A DNA stretch of 64,000 bases from an uncultured Pseudomonadales bacterium. Its GTDB lineage: Bacteria; Pseudomonadota; Gammaproteobacteria; Pseudomonadales; Azotimanducaceae. The stretch spans positions 20,380 through 84,379 of the forward strand of contig CAJJAX010000009.1 in assembly GCA_905182155.1 (NCBI GenBank), given 5' to 3'. Both the position numbers and the translations under genes were made by a program. Position 1 is the first letter of the stretch, and each line of letters opens with the position of its first letter. Below the pieces are notes generated by a model, which did not search any database, had not been told where the DNA came from, and was given only the letters and a program-made list of their open reading frames with translations. This document shows positions 50,081 to 60,987 of this stretch, one piece after another.

Positions 50081-50155
50081 GATTGCTCCTGATCAAAAAC
50101 TGCACTTAGGTTACACTGCTAACGATCAATTTGGCCAACCGATGGCAAGGCTCAG

Positions 50156-50821
50156 ATGAATCTGCTTAATTTCGATTGCGTACTCCTCGATATGGATGGC
50201 ACCTTATTGGACGGCCACTTTGATGACCTATTCTGGAATGACTGGGTTGCACAAGCCTATGCCGACAAGACGGGGCTTGATCTGAGCCAGGCCAAGAAAA
50301 AAATTCAACACGACCTTCAGGCCGTTGCTGGCCAGATGCCCTGGTACGATTTTGATGGGTGGGCGACCCACTTCGAGCTCGACCTGTTGCAGCTGCAAGC
50401 ACGTGGCCAAGCCCTCATCCAATGTCGGCCAGGGACCATTGCCTTTCTGGATCATTTAAACCACCACGGTATCCCAATGATTTTGGCCACCAACGCGCAT
50501 CCAATGGTGCTGGCCTTTAAACTCGATGCGATCCAATCCAATCACCCCAAGTTCACGGCTTATTTTTCAGACATTATTTCAAGCCACAGCTTTGGCGTGC
50601 CGAAAGAGGCGAGGGGTTTCTGGCAGCAGTTAACCGCAAGAACCAACCTTAAGCAGGCGCGCACGGCTTTAATCGATGACAACCCCAGTGTTCTGGCCGC
50701 GGCGAAGGCCTATGGCTTAGCGGGGCTCATCGCGATCAGCCAACCCAATTCGAAGAAGCCCGCGCAACCGGTACCAGGCTACCAAAACGTGTGCTTTTTG
50801 AATGAACTCATCGAAAGGTAA
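50156..50821 (+). CDS. yrfG: GMP/IMP nucleotidase YrfG, HAD family
   Basis: A 221-residue HAD hydrolase. The nucleophile motif is LLDMDGTLLDG (Asp12, Asp14), motif III is VPKEARGFW and motif IV IDDNPSVLAAA. YrfG dephosphorylates GMP and IMP in E. coli. The identification is strengthened by the adjacent hslR, the same pair as in E. coli. It is the first gene of a + strand run that continues to fre. Confidence 0.92.
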   Translation: MNLLNFDCVLLDMDGTLLDGHFDDLFWNDWVAQAYADKTGLDLSQAKKKIQHDLQAVAGQMPWYDFDGWATHFELDLLQLQARGQALIQCRPGTIAFLDHLNHHGIPMILATNAHPMVLAFKLDAIQSNHPKFTAYFSDIISSHSFGVPKEARGFWQQLTARTNLKQARTALIDDNPSVLAAAKAYGLAGLIAISQPNSKKPAQPVPGYQNVCFLNELIER

Positions 50822-50827
50822 CCCCAA

Positions 50828-51202
50828 ATGATTCGAACGGACAAATGGCTTTGGGCTGCTCGATTTTATAAAACCCGCGCCCAAGCGAAAGACGCCCTTG
50901 ACGGCGGCAAGGTCAAGGTCAACGGCGTGCGCACAAAACCGGCTAAAGAAATCAAAATCGGTGACTTGGTTGAGTTCAAAGCCGGATGGGATGACCGCGC
51001 TGTCGTGGTCAGAACCTTGTCTGATATTCGTCGGGGGGCGAATGATGCTGCGTTGCTCTTTGAAGAAACTGAAGTTAGCTTGCAGAACCGAGAAACCGCC
51101 CGGCTCAAAAGAGCGACCCTCGGACCCATGTCAAAAAGCGAGCGCCCGACCAAAAAAGACCGACGCCAAATCCATCGATTGGTCTCACGGGGCGATCCCT
51201 AG
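50828..51202 (+). CDS. hslR: Heat shock protein 15 (ribosome-associated S4 domain protein)
   Basis: A 124-residue S4-domain RNA-binding protein: the S4 motif is RTDKWLWAARFYKTRAQAKD and GGKVKVNGVRTKPAKEIKIG in the first 50 residues, with a basic tail (KKDRRQIHRL). Hsp15 binds free 50S subunits carrying a nascent chain and helps recycle stalled ribosomes. It starts 6 bases after yrfG, so the two form an operon. Confidence 0.94.
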   Translation: MIRTDKWLWAARFYKTRAQAKDALDGGKVKVNGVRTKPAKEIKIGDLVEFKAGWDDRAVVVRTLSDIRRGANDAALLFEETEVSLQNRETARLKRATLGPMSKSERPTKKDRRQIHRLVSRGDP

Positions 51203-51356
51203 CCCGCATTGCCACCGAACACGCGCATTTATTTATGCCCAGAGTCGGTGATATGCTCCGCGCAGACCCGGGCAAGCCTGGATCAATAGCGCAAGACTGA
51301 CATCGATGAAACATCCCAATGCATCATCTGATAGGCCATCTTAAGGAATCGATTTC

Positions 51357-52934
51357 ATGCCGGCTGATTTGCTAAAACAACTCGCGAGTGCGGACAATGC
51401 CACCGAGATACTCACCTTCCAAAGAGGGATTGAGCGAGAACTCCTAAGAACAACCCAGCAAGGCGCGCTCGCGCTAACCCCCCACCCAAAAGTGCTGGGT
51501 GCGAAATTGACACACCCTTTGATCACAACGGATTTCTCTGAATCTCAACTGGAATTGATTACGCCAGTCCACTCATCGACCGACGACGTGTTGGCAGACC
51601 TTGGCCAGATTCATCAGTGGACGGCGCAACACCTAAGCGATGAGCGACTGTGGCCGGGAAGCATGCCTTGCCGCCTGCCTGCAGAAAATGACATCCCGCT
51701 GGCCTATTATGGCAACTCCAACCTGGGTCGATTAAAAACAACCTACCGACACGGGCTCGGAATTCGGTACAACCGGACGATGCAAACGATTTGTGCGGTG
51801 CATTACAACTTCTCCTTTACCAAGCCTTTTTTTGACGCTTGGCATCAAACCGCCCGACTGCAACCTTTGACCGCAGAGAACGAGCGCGCTTATCGCTCAG
51901 AACAATATTTTGGGTTGATGCGAAACTTTAGAAGCCTTGCTTGGTTGCCGGCCTATCTTTTCGGCGCCTCGCCAGCGGTTGATCATAGTTTTGTGAGAAA
52001 CCAAGACCATGACCTTTCGGCTTTTGGCGAGCAAACGTTTTATAAACCCTATGCCACCAGCTTACGCTCTGGGGGTTTGGGCTACCAAAGCTCAACCCAG
52101 TCCGAGCTTTTAAACGTTTGCTACAACAGTTTAGAAAACTACACCGCAACGCTGCGCCATGGCATCACGACCCGCTTTGCGGCCTATCATGCGCTCGACC
52201 AACACAAGACCACTCAGTTTGCCCAGGTCAATACCAACATCCTGCAGTCTGAAGCGGAGTTTTATTCCTCTGTCCGAGCCAAATCAAACCCACTACCCGG
52301 CAAGAATTTTTTACAGCACCTCGATGAGACCGGGGTTGGTTATATCGAAGTTCGGATGCTGGACATCAACCCCTACTTACCGCTTGGTGTGAGTGCGGAC
52401 CAGCTGAACTTCATGGACTTGTTGCTGTTGCATTGCCTGCTCACGCCGAGTCCTGAGCACGATGACCGCTTGTGCCAAGAAGCGGTGCAGAATTTTACCC
52501 GCACAACCGAAGAAGGGCGGCGGCCAGGGCTGACCCTACGTTTAAACGGGCAACCGGTCGGACTTCAAACTTGGGCTCGGCAAACGCTTGACGCACTATA
52601 TCAACTCGCCGATATCTTGGACGAACTGCATCAGACCTCGCGCTATAGAGCCTGTCTTAACGCACTCGAAGGCCGGATCGATCATCCAGAGACAACTCCG
52701 AGCGGTCAGATTTTAAACGACCTAAGAGAGCAATCGGTGAGCCTCATTGATCATCATTTAGAGCTGAGCCGGCGGCATCACCAAGCCTTTATGACGCAAC
52801 CCATCACGGCCGAGGCCAAACAAAATTTTGATGAAATCGCGGCACAATCGCGACTTGATTTTGACCAAATTCCAGCTGATCGTGACGAAGACTTTTCCCA
52901 ATTTCTGGCCAACTATCACAAGGCTTATGAATAA
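51357..52934 (+). CDS. gshA: Glutamate-cysteine ligase
   Basis: A 525-residue class I (proteobacterial) gamma-glutamylcysteine synthetase, the first step of glutathione synthesis. Family marks: RGIERELLRTTQQGALALTP, ITTDFSESQLELITP, RLPAENDIPLAYYGNSNLG, GLGIRYNRTMQTICAVHYN and YIEVRMLDINPYLPLG. Length matches E. coli GshA. It is followed after 5 bases by acpH and then dsbB, a thiol-related neighbourhood. Confidence 0.97.
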   Translation: MPADLLKQLASADNATEILTFQRGIERELLRTTQQGALALTPHPKVLGAKLTHPLITTDFSESQLELITPVHSSTDDVLADLGQIHQWTAQHLSDERLWPGSMPCRLPAENDIPLAYYGNSNLGRLKTTYRHGLGIRYNRTMQTICAVHYNFSFTKPFFDAWHQTARLQPLTAENERAYRSEQYFGLMRNFRSLAWLPAYLFGASPAVDHSFVRNQDHDLSAFGEQTFYKPYATSLRSGGLGYQSSTQSELLNVCYNSLENYTATLRHGITTRFAAYHALDQHKTTQFAQVNTNILQSEAEFYSSVRAKSNPLPGKNFLQHLDETGVGYIEVRMLDINPYLPLGVSADQLNFMDLLLLHCLLTPSPEHDDRLCQEAVQNFTRTTEEGRRPGLTLRLNGQPVGLQTWARQTLDALYQLADILDELHQTSRYRACLNALEGRIDHPETTPSGQILNDLREQSVSLIDHHLELSRRHHQAFMTQPITAEAKQNFDEIAAQSRLDFDQIPADRDEDFSQFLANYHKAYE

Positions 52935-52939
52935 GGCTT

Positions 52940-53581
52940 GTGAACCATTTAGCGCATCAATTGCTGTCCGGAAATAATGATCATCTTCGTCTGGGCGGCT
53001 TTCTCGGTGACTTTGTCAAAGGCCGACAAATCGGCACGCGCCCAGCGGCCATCGAGCGCGGGATCCAACTTCACCGCGCCATTGATGCCTACACCGATCA
53101 GCATCCAGCCGTTACCGCCTGTCGCCTTGCCTTGCCGGACGACTTAAGGCGGGTGTCGGGGATTGTGACCGATATTGCCTTTGACCATTTCTTGGCGAAG
53201 ACCTGGACCCAATATCATCACCAAAGCCTGCAGCGCTTTGATCAATTGACATTTGAAAACCTCTTAAAGCCCAACCACCACCCGTTTTTCCCCGAGCAGG
53301 CCCTTTTGACCTGCCAGCGCATGCGCGATTTTAAAAGCCTACTCCGCACGCAAGATGACGACTTTATCTCTCGCAGCCTAATTCATATCGGAACTCGGCT
53401 TCGGGGTGGACAGCGATTTTTCAACCCTAAAACCATCGCCCGGATGACCCCAGCACTGCCATTGATTGCAGCAACTTTTCCAGAATTCTTTGCCTGCCTA
53501 CAAGCGTTTGTGGACAATTGGTTAATCGAGGCCGACATCGCTAAAATCTCAGAGCATATCGACCCACCCATCATAGGATGA
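52940..53581 (+). CDS. acpH: Acyl carrier protein phosphodiesterase
   Basis: A 213-residue AcpH/DUF479 protein starting at GTG 52940. It removes the phosphopantetheine group from holo-ACP in E. coli. The family pattern is NHLAHQLLS, GGFLGDFVKG, LHRAIDAYTDQHP and DIAFDHFLAKTW with several conserved metal-binding Asp and His. Its stop TGA overlaps the dsbB ATG (ATGA). Confidence 0.92.
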   Translation: MNHLAHQLLSGNNDHLRLGGFLGDFVKGRQIGTRPAAIERGIQLHRAIDAYTDQHPAVTACRLALPDDLRRVSGIVTDIAFDHFLAKTWTQYHHQSLQRFDQLTFENLLKPNHHPFFPEQALLTCQRMRDFKSLLRTQDDDFISRSLIHIGTRLRGGQRFFNPKTIARMTPALPLIAATFPEFFACLQAFVDNWLIEADIAKISEHIDPPIIG

Positions 53582-54096
53582 AGGAACAACCCTGCATGCC
53601 GATTTTGACCCAACGACTTCTGCTGCTTGCGCTGAGCCTCAGCAGCTTATTACTCATCTTGATCGCGCTCGCAATGGAGCACTACTGGCACTTAGAGCCG
53701 TGTCCACTGTGTATTTTTCAACGGGTCGGCATTATCTCTGCGGGCTGCCTCGCCGCCTTGGCCGCGCTGCACTATCCAGCACGACTTGGCATGAACGCCT
53801 ACGCGGGTCTCATCCTGACGTCTTATCTTGCGAGTTTCAGCCTCGCGCTCAGACAGCTTTGGCTTCAGAGCTTACCGGAAGACCAAGTGCCCGCTTGCGG
53901 TCCCAGTCTTGAGTATTTGATTGATGTTTTACCCTTCACCGATGTGCTCGCCATTGTGCTCAATGGCGATGGTAGCTGCGCCGAAGTCGCCTGGTCTTTA
54001 TTTGGCTTATCGATCCCGGCTTGGGTCGTTGTTGCGTGCATTCCCTTGATCATCGTCAGCCTGCAACTTTTTAGGGCGCCGAGAACCAAGCCCTGA
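53578..54096 (+). CDS. dsbB: Disulfide bond formation protein B
   Basis: A 172-residue inner-membrane protein with four helices that reoxidises DsbA and passes electrons to ubiquinone. The first redox pair is Cys42/Cys45 (CPLC), the second Cys107/Cys134 in the periplasmic loop, as expected. Start choice: ATG 53578 overlaps acpH by four bases; a second ATG six codons later is also possible. No dsbA in the window. Confidence 0.95.
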   Translation: MKEQPCMPILTQRLLLLALSLSSLLLILIALAMEHYWHLEPCPLCIFQRVGIISAGCLAALAALHYPARLGMNAYAGLILTSYLASFSLALRQLWLQSLPEDQVPACGPSLEYLIDVLPFTDVLAIVLNGDGSCAEVAWSLFGLSIPAWVVVACIPLIIVSLQLFRAPRTKP

Positions 54097-54150
54097 AGCA
54101 AATGCGGGTGTTTTGAGCGAGGCGATCCACACGAGTGTTACACTAGGAAT

Positions 54151-56078
54151 TTGAGTCACCCGCTAATGCTCTCTTTTCAGAACATGAGTCTTCGTCGAAA
54201 CGGCGAGCTACTCATTGAACAACTCTCATTGACCATCTACCAAGGCCAAAAGGTTGGTCTCGTGGGGGCTAATGGTATTGGCAAAACCAGCCTGTTCAAA
54301 TTGATTCTAGGCGAGCTCGATGCCGATATCGGTCAACTCGACCTATCACCAGGCACCCGTATTGCTCACATGGCTCAAGAAATTCCAGGCGCGGATGTCT
54401 CGGCCTTAGAGTATGTGGTGTCAGGAGACTCAGCCCTCGTTGCCGTAAGAACCCGGCTTGCCCAAGCAGAACAAAATGCACAGTTCGACAAAGTAGCGCA
54501 ACTCTTTGAGGAACTCAAAGACCTTGATGGCTTTAGTGCAGAGGCGCGCGCGGAGCAGCTTTTAGTCGGCCTCGGCTTTGATGAAGCAACGTTTAATAAC
54601 CCGCTGAAAAGCTTCTCCGGGGGTTGGCGCGTGCGATTGAACCTGGCTAGAACCTTAATGAAGCCCTCTGATTTACTGCTTTTAGATGAGCCAACGAACC
54701 ATTTGGATCTGGACGCGATTTTCTGGCTTGCGTCTTGGATTCAAGGCTATCAAGGCACGCTGATTCTGATTTCCCACGATCGGGAGTTCCTCGACGATTG
54801 CGTGCTGCATATCTCTTTGAAGGTCAAAGAAACGGTGTCCTTCCATTGCTAATTCTAAACGTCTTTCGAAACGTACAGCTTTACGAGCAACTCCTTGATC
54901 AGACCCGGCAGTTCGAGAAGCAGCAAAAATCGATTCATCATATGGAAGACTTTATTCGGCGATTCCGCTACAAGGAGAGTAAGGCGCGCCAAGCACAGAG
55001 CCGGATCAAAGCCTTAGAGCGCCTAACCCGGGTCGAGGCCGTTCATGAAGCATCGCCCTTTCGATTCAGTATTCGTGAAGCGAGTAGACAATCGGACCCG
55101 CTGCTGCAGCTTCGAGATGCCAACCTCGGGTATGACAAGCCCATTTTGAGCAACCTGAATCTTAGCTTTTCCCCGGGGGATCGATTTGGTCTGTTGGGCG
55201 TTAACGGCGCCGGAAAATCAACCCTGGTGAAATCGCTTGAGGGCACTTTGCCGCTCATCGATGGCGAGCGGATTGAGGGGCTACATCTAAAAACGGGTTA
55301 TTTCTCACAACACCAAGTCGATGACCTAGACCTCCAGATGTGCCCCTTAGAACACCTTCAACAGCTGGACCCAAAGGCCAACGAGCTCAAACTACGGACC
55401 TTTTTAGGCGGGTTTAGTTTTCAAGGCGAACAAGTAGAAACCAAAGCCGCCAACTTTTCTGGGGGAGAAAAGGCGCGGCTTGCGCTCGCCATCGTTTCCT
55501 TCCAACAGCCCAATTTACTGTTACTCGATGAGCCAACGAATCATCTGGACATGCAAATGCGGCAAGCGCTCGCCACCGCCATGAATACCTTTGAAGGCGC
55601 CATCTTAGTGATATCCCACGATCGATATCTTTTGAGCAGTACGGTCGATGCCTTCTTGTTGATTCGCGATGGGCGCATTCAGCCCTTTGAAGGGACGTTG
55701 TCGGACTATCGATCTGGACTAGAGGCAAAGCCAGGTATCCCAGATGACGCTACCAGCCGCGCGATGACAACGACGAGCCAAGGAGAGGCCGCGGCCGCCT
55801 CAAGCAGCAGCACAATGGTGGGCCAAGCGCCAAAATCTGACCACAAACGGCAACGACAAATTACCACCCGCTTAAAGACCATCGAGACCCGACTTGCCCG
55901 CTTGAGTGAAAAAGTAAGCTTGGTTGAGCAAGCCTTGTCCGACCCGCAACATTACAGCGATCCAGACAGCCCAACCCTGCAGGGCCTATTGCGCGACAGA
56001 GAATCGCTGCAGAGCCAAACTGGCGATCTAGAAGAGGAATGGTTGGGCCTTGAATCAGAGCGAGAAAGCCTAGGCTAG
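54151..56078 (+). CDS. yheS: ABC-F ATPase (YheS-type), broken at the linker
   Basis: A soluble ABC-F protein of about 640 residues that acts on the ribosome in translation. NBD1: GANGIGKTSLF, SFSGGWRVRLNLA, LLLLDEPTNHLDL. NBD2: GVNGAGKSTLV, FSGGEKARLALA, LLLLDEPTNHLDM. The frame changes between 54810 and 54885, where the sequence after ISHDREFLDDCVLHIS does not read the expected GNYSSFE of the linker and returns as VQLYEQLLDQTRQFEKQQKS. Corrected, the C-terminal coiled-coil tail (RQITTRLKTIETRLARLSEK) fits YheS. Gene neighbours dsbB and hemB are consistent with this position. Confidence 0.9.
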
Positions 56079-56087
56079 CTGCGATGA

Positions 56088-57158
<1,071 letters not shown>

Positions 57159-57235
57159 GCGCCATAAGCTAAGCCGAGGGATCCGGCTCGATTTAGGTTT
57201 CGATCATCGATGATCAGGCAACACAGCAACAAACC

Positions 57236-57308
57236 GATTGCCAGAAAAAACAACTGACAATTGATTGCCAGAAAAAACAACTGACAATTGATTGTCAAAA
57301 AACAGCTG
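57236..57308. repeat. 27-bp tandem repeat between hemB and trxA
   Basis: Two perfect units starting GATTGCCAGAAAAAACAACT at 57236-57262 and 57263-57289, then a shorter variant to 57308. At the joint of units 2 and 3, TGACAAT and ATTGTCA form a palindrome (57282-57297). It lies 70-142 bases before the trxA start. Confidence 0.9.
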
Positions 57309-57377
57309 AGCCCGTACGATAGAGCCTGGCTTTTTCAAACCTTTTTAATCTTCTTTTTATCATCAGGGAGCCATCGC

Positions 57378-57701
57378 ATGGCAGATATTGCACACGTTAC
57401 CGACGCCTCATTTGAAACAGATGTCCTAGGCTCTGACATTCCAGTCTTGGTTGATTATTGGGCTGAGTGGTGTGGTCCTTGCAAGGTCATTGCGCCGGTT
57501 CTTGAAGAGATCGCCACTGAATACGCTGGCAAGATGAAAGTCTGCAAACTGGATATCGACGCCAATGGCGAAACGCCCCCAAAATACGGGATTCGGGGTA
57601 TTCCAACGTTGATGCTGTTCAAAAATGGCAATGTTGAAGCAACCAAAGTTGGTGCCTTATCAAAGTCTCAATTGACCGCCTTTTTAGACAGTAACATCTA
57701 A
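57378..57701 (+). CDS. trxA: Thioredoxin 1
   Basis: A 107-residue thioredoxin, the general cytoplasmic protein-disulfide reductant. The start ATG 57378 follows CAGGGAG and gives the standard length. Active site [10 protein letters not shown] (Cys32, Cys35), cis-Pro in [11 protein letters not shown]. It lies upstream of rho as in E. coli and many gammaproteobacteria. Confidence 0.98.
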   Translation: MADIAHVTDASFETDVLGSDIPVLVDYWAEWCGPCKVIAPVLEEIATEYAGKMKVCKLDIDANGETPPKYGIRGIPTLMLFKNGNVEATKVGALSKSQLTAFLDSNI

Positions 57702-57710
57702 CTTTTCGCA

Positions 57711-57738
57711 TTGGGCGTGACACGTTGGTCACGCCCAA
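57711..57738. terminator. Strong hairpin after trxA
   Basis: TTGGGCGTGAC (57711-57721) pairs with GTCACGCCCAA (57728-57738) across ACGTTG, an 11-bp perfect stem 10 bases after the trxA stop. No T tract follows, so it may be a Rho-independent terminator of poor quality or a 3' stabilising stem. It begins the rho leader region. Confidence 0.65.
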
Positions 57739-57920
57739 ACCAAAACTAACGATAAAAAATAGTTGACAAAGGGCGCCGAACCCTTCATTTTCCTGTTTCA
57801 GCAGTGCACGTCTATACCCTTCACCGCACTTGCTGGCAAAACCCCCTCGAATTTTTAAACCCAAAGGGCCTTTGGTCCCTCAACTAATCCTCAACCCTCT
57901 TCAACCTAAAGTGAACTTGA

Positions 57921-59179
57921 ATGAATCTGACTGATCTCAAAGCGAAGCCTATCCCTGAGCTTCTTGAAATTGCCCTCGAAATGGGCATGGATAATCTCGG
58001 CCGATCGCGAAAACAGGAAATTATTGCCAACGTCCTGCGAAAGCATGCGAAAAGCGGCGAAGACATCTATGGTGATGGCACGCTTGAAATTCTGCAGGAT
58101 GGGTTTGGCTTTCTGCGATCACCAGACAGTTCTTACCTTGCAGGGCCCGACGATATCTACGTCTCCCCTAGCCAGATCAGGCGCTTTAACCTTCGAACCG
58201 GGGACACGGTTTCTGGCAAAATTCGCCCACCGAAGGACAGCGAGCGCTACTTCGCTTTACTGAAAGTAGACCAAATTAATTTCACCGACCGGGTGAATCC
58301 AAAAACAAAATTCTTTTTGAAAACCTGACGCCACTGTTTCCAGACAAAACCCTCTCACTGCAAGGCGGCAATGGCAGCACGGAAGATTTGACCTCCAGAA
58401 TCATCGATCTAACCTCGCCCATTGGGAAAGGCCAGCGTGGCTTAATTGTGTCACCCCCCAAGGCCGGTAAAACGCTGATCCTTCAAAACATCGCCCAAGC
58501 GATTGTGCGTAACAATCCTGAATGTCATTTGATTGTTTTACTAATAGACGAAAGTCCCGAAGAAGTAACCGAAATGCAGCGTTCTGTGCGCGGCGAAGTC
58601 GTCGCGAGCACCTTTGATGAACCGCCCTCACGGCACGTTCAAGTCAGTGAGATGGTCATCGAAAAAGCCAAACGTTTGGTTGAACACAAAACCGACGTCA
58701 TTATCCTTCTGGATTCGATCACCCGGTTGGCACGGGCATACAACACCGTCATTCCAGCCTCTGGCAAGGTCCTGACTGGCGGGGTTGATGCGCACGCGCT
58801 GGAGCGACCCAAGCGGTTCTTTGGCGCGGCTCGAAATATCGAAGAGGGCGGTAGCCTGACCATTATCGCCACCTGCCTGGTTGATACCGGTTCGAAAATG
58901 GATGAAGTGATCTACGAAGAATTTAAAGGCACCGGCAACATGGAGCTTCATTTGGAGCGCAAGATCGCCGAAAAGCGGGTCTATCCGGCGATCAACATTC
59001 GCCGCTCAGGAACCCGTCGGGAAGATCTTTTGATGACGGAAGAAGAGTTGCAAAAAGTTTGGATCCTTAGAAAAATTCTGCATGAGATGGACGATCTGGC
59101 CGCCATTGAATTTCTGCTTGGCAAGATGAAGAAGTCAAAAACCAATGAAGAATTTTTTGCTTCTATGAAACGAAACTAG
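57921..59179 (+). CDS. rho: Transcription termination factor Rho, one homopolymer break
   Basis: Hexameric RNA helicase that ends transcripts. The N-terminal domain ([31 protein letters not shown]) and the RNA-binding cold-shock-like domain ([20 protein letters not shown]) are in the first frame. The frame breaks at A5 58301-58305: six A restore [19 protein letters not shown] and lead into the ATPase domain ([19 protein letters not shown], the Walker A), [17 protein letters not shown], and the C-terminal [19 protein letters not shown]. Joined length is 419 residues, the standard size. An essential gene, so the break is almost certainly a sequencing slip. Confidence 0.97.
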
Positions 59180-59181
59180 GC

Positions 59182-59886
59182 ATGGGCCTAGCGTGTCAGG
59201 TTTTGGTTAATGCGGCATTGCAAAACGGGGTCCGGCGACTGGTTTTAAGCTTGCCTGAACCTCTCAGCGCCTTTTCCGCGGGGCAATACCTTTCCCTGAC
59301 CGTGGGTGAGAAAGCCTTTCCTTTTTCCATAGCCAATGCGCCCGGTGCGGATCATCTTGAACTGCATATCAAGGCAACCGAAAATTCCGCAGATTCAGCT
59401 CTCGTTGAACAGTTCCTCGATGGTCACCCCAGTTCGGTGACCATTGCCTACCCCCTTGGCAATTGCTTTTTGAACCAATTGCCAGAGCAGCCCGTGATTC
59501 TCATTGCCGCGGCAACCGGTATTACTCAGATCAAAAGCCTGTTTGATTGGCTCATCACGCAACAATACGCACAAAAAGTGCATCTTTATTGGGGGGTTGT
59601 TACGCCAGAAGAGCTCTACCTGGATGACTATTTTAAAACCGCAGCTGCCGGGCCAAATATCACCTACACGCCGGTTGTCAGTCGCGATGACACAAATTGG
59701 CTCGGTCGAACCGGTCTCGTCGGCGAAGCCGTCCAACACGATCTAAAAAACCTAAATGACCACTTGATCTTCGTTTCAGGCAGTCCAGGGATGGTTTATG
59801 GCACCTTAGACCTGTTCACGGCCACCGGTTTTGATGCGAAGAATATGCGGTCTGATGTGTTCGATTACGCGCCTCGCGCCCTCTAA
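59182..59886 (+). CDS. fre: NAD(P)H-flavin reductase (Fre-type)
   Basis: A 234-residue ferredoxin-reductase-fold flavin reductase. The flavin site is FPFSIANAP (the usual RPFSIAS position), the pyridine-nucleotide site AAATGITQIKSLFDWL, and the end FVSGSPGMVY. Fre reduces free flavins and in E. coli aquacobalamin and ferric ions. It begins 2 bases after rho, so it belongs to that transcript. Its last 4 bases overlap the convergent hemY stop. Confidence 0.9.
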   Translation: MGLACQVLVNAALQNGVRRLVLSLPEPLSAFSAGQYLSLTVGEKAFPFSIANAPGADHLELHIKATENSADSALVEQFLDGHPSSVTIAYPLGNCFLNQLPEQPVILIAAATGITQIKSLFDWLITQQYAQKVHLYWGVVTPEELYLDDYFKTAAAGPNITYTPVVSRDDTNWLGRTGLVGEAVQHDLKNLNDHLIFVSGSPGMVYGTLDLFTATGFDAKNMRSDVFDYAPRAL

Positions 59887-60987
59887 AGCGTCTGTAATTG
59901 GGCCAAAGCCTTGTTCACCTCGCCCAAAGCGAGGAAAGACCGCGCTAAACCGTTGGCGGATTAAGGCTGAGGACTTCAACGCGAGGCTCTCGGAAAAATG
60001 CGCGATGGCCTGGGCGTGTTCTCCAGAGGCCGCCGCAAGCCCGCCCATTGCCGCCAACACGTTCGCCGAGGCTTGCTGCTGATACCAGCGTTTAATCTGA
60101 CGCGCTCGTTCCACCTTTGTTTCGGCGTCGAGCTCTGCGTACACTAAAAAAAGCGCCAGGGTTGGAGACTGCTCAAGCAGTGATCGACAACACTGCTCAG
60201 CAAGCTTTGGTTGATCAAAATCATCAAACACGGCAGCCAGAAGGCCATCATCTTGCAACGAAATACTCGGCAGCGCATTCAACCAGTCTTGCCGCGCCGC
60301 ATCGCTCGCCAAAGTCTGCCGCGCTGCCACTAACTGCTGATGCTCGGCAAGGGTGAGGGTCTCATCAAACTTTGCGACTGCGGTTTTGTGCGCCGCCAGT
60401 TGCTGCCAATCCTTGTTGGCAAGCCAAACCTTGCGCTTTAGCGTCAGGGTTTTTGGATTATCTGGCAACCCAGAAATTTGTTCGGCGGCAAGTTCAATCA
60501 AACCGTCGTCCAGGGCAATCAGGGCGCGGCTTAAGGCCGCCAGTTCTTTCTGAGCTTGACTGCCCAGGGCCAATTCATCCAGAGCCTGGGTGCGCGCTTC
60601 GCACGCGTCACCCGTCGCCAGCACCGCAAGCGATACCGGCTTTAACTCAGGCAAGGTCCGGACCCGCTCAAGATATCGATTCGCGCGCTTTAACTCACCC
60701 AGTTCATGGAGCACGATGGATTTACCCAAGAAGCGCAAGGCTTGCGCTGCTCGACGATCCTCGGACCACGCCGCAAGCTTGTTTTTCGTACCCAGAACAG
60801 CGCTCAAAATAATCCAGAGCCAACGCAGAGCTAGCAGCAGCGCAAGCAAGCCAAGCACCGCAACCCATAAACTGGTTTGTAGCAGCATGTCTTCGTAAGC
60901 AATCAGCACATAGCCTGGCGAGCGACTCATTGTGGTGCCCACCACGAGCGCAAGAATGATCGTCATAAAGAGCAGCAAGCGACGCAT
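59883..60987 (-). CDS. hemY: HemY protein (heme biosynthesis-associated), frame break near the end
   Basis: Inner-membrane protein with two N-terminal helices (LLLFMTIILALVVGTTMS and a second at SLWVAVLGLLALLLALRWLW) and TPR-like repeats behind (RRAAQALRFLGKSIVLHELG), the proteobacterial HemY pattern; role in heme synthesis is genetic, mechanism unclear. ATG 60987-60985 overlaps the hemX TGA by one base. Uncorrected, the frame reads through from hemX and runs past the end; near 59940 a one-base shift restores RSFLALGEVNKALAQLQTL and the stop at 59883. Length about 370 residues, as expected. Confidence 0.88.

Noticed and set aside
57921..59179. Programmed frameshift in rho
   Set aside because: The slip is in a plain A run with no stimulatory structure, and similar slips occur in many unrelated genes of the window.
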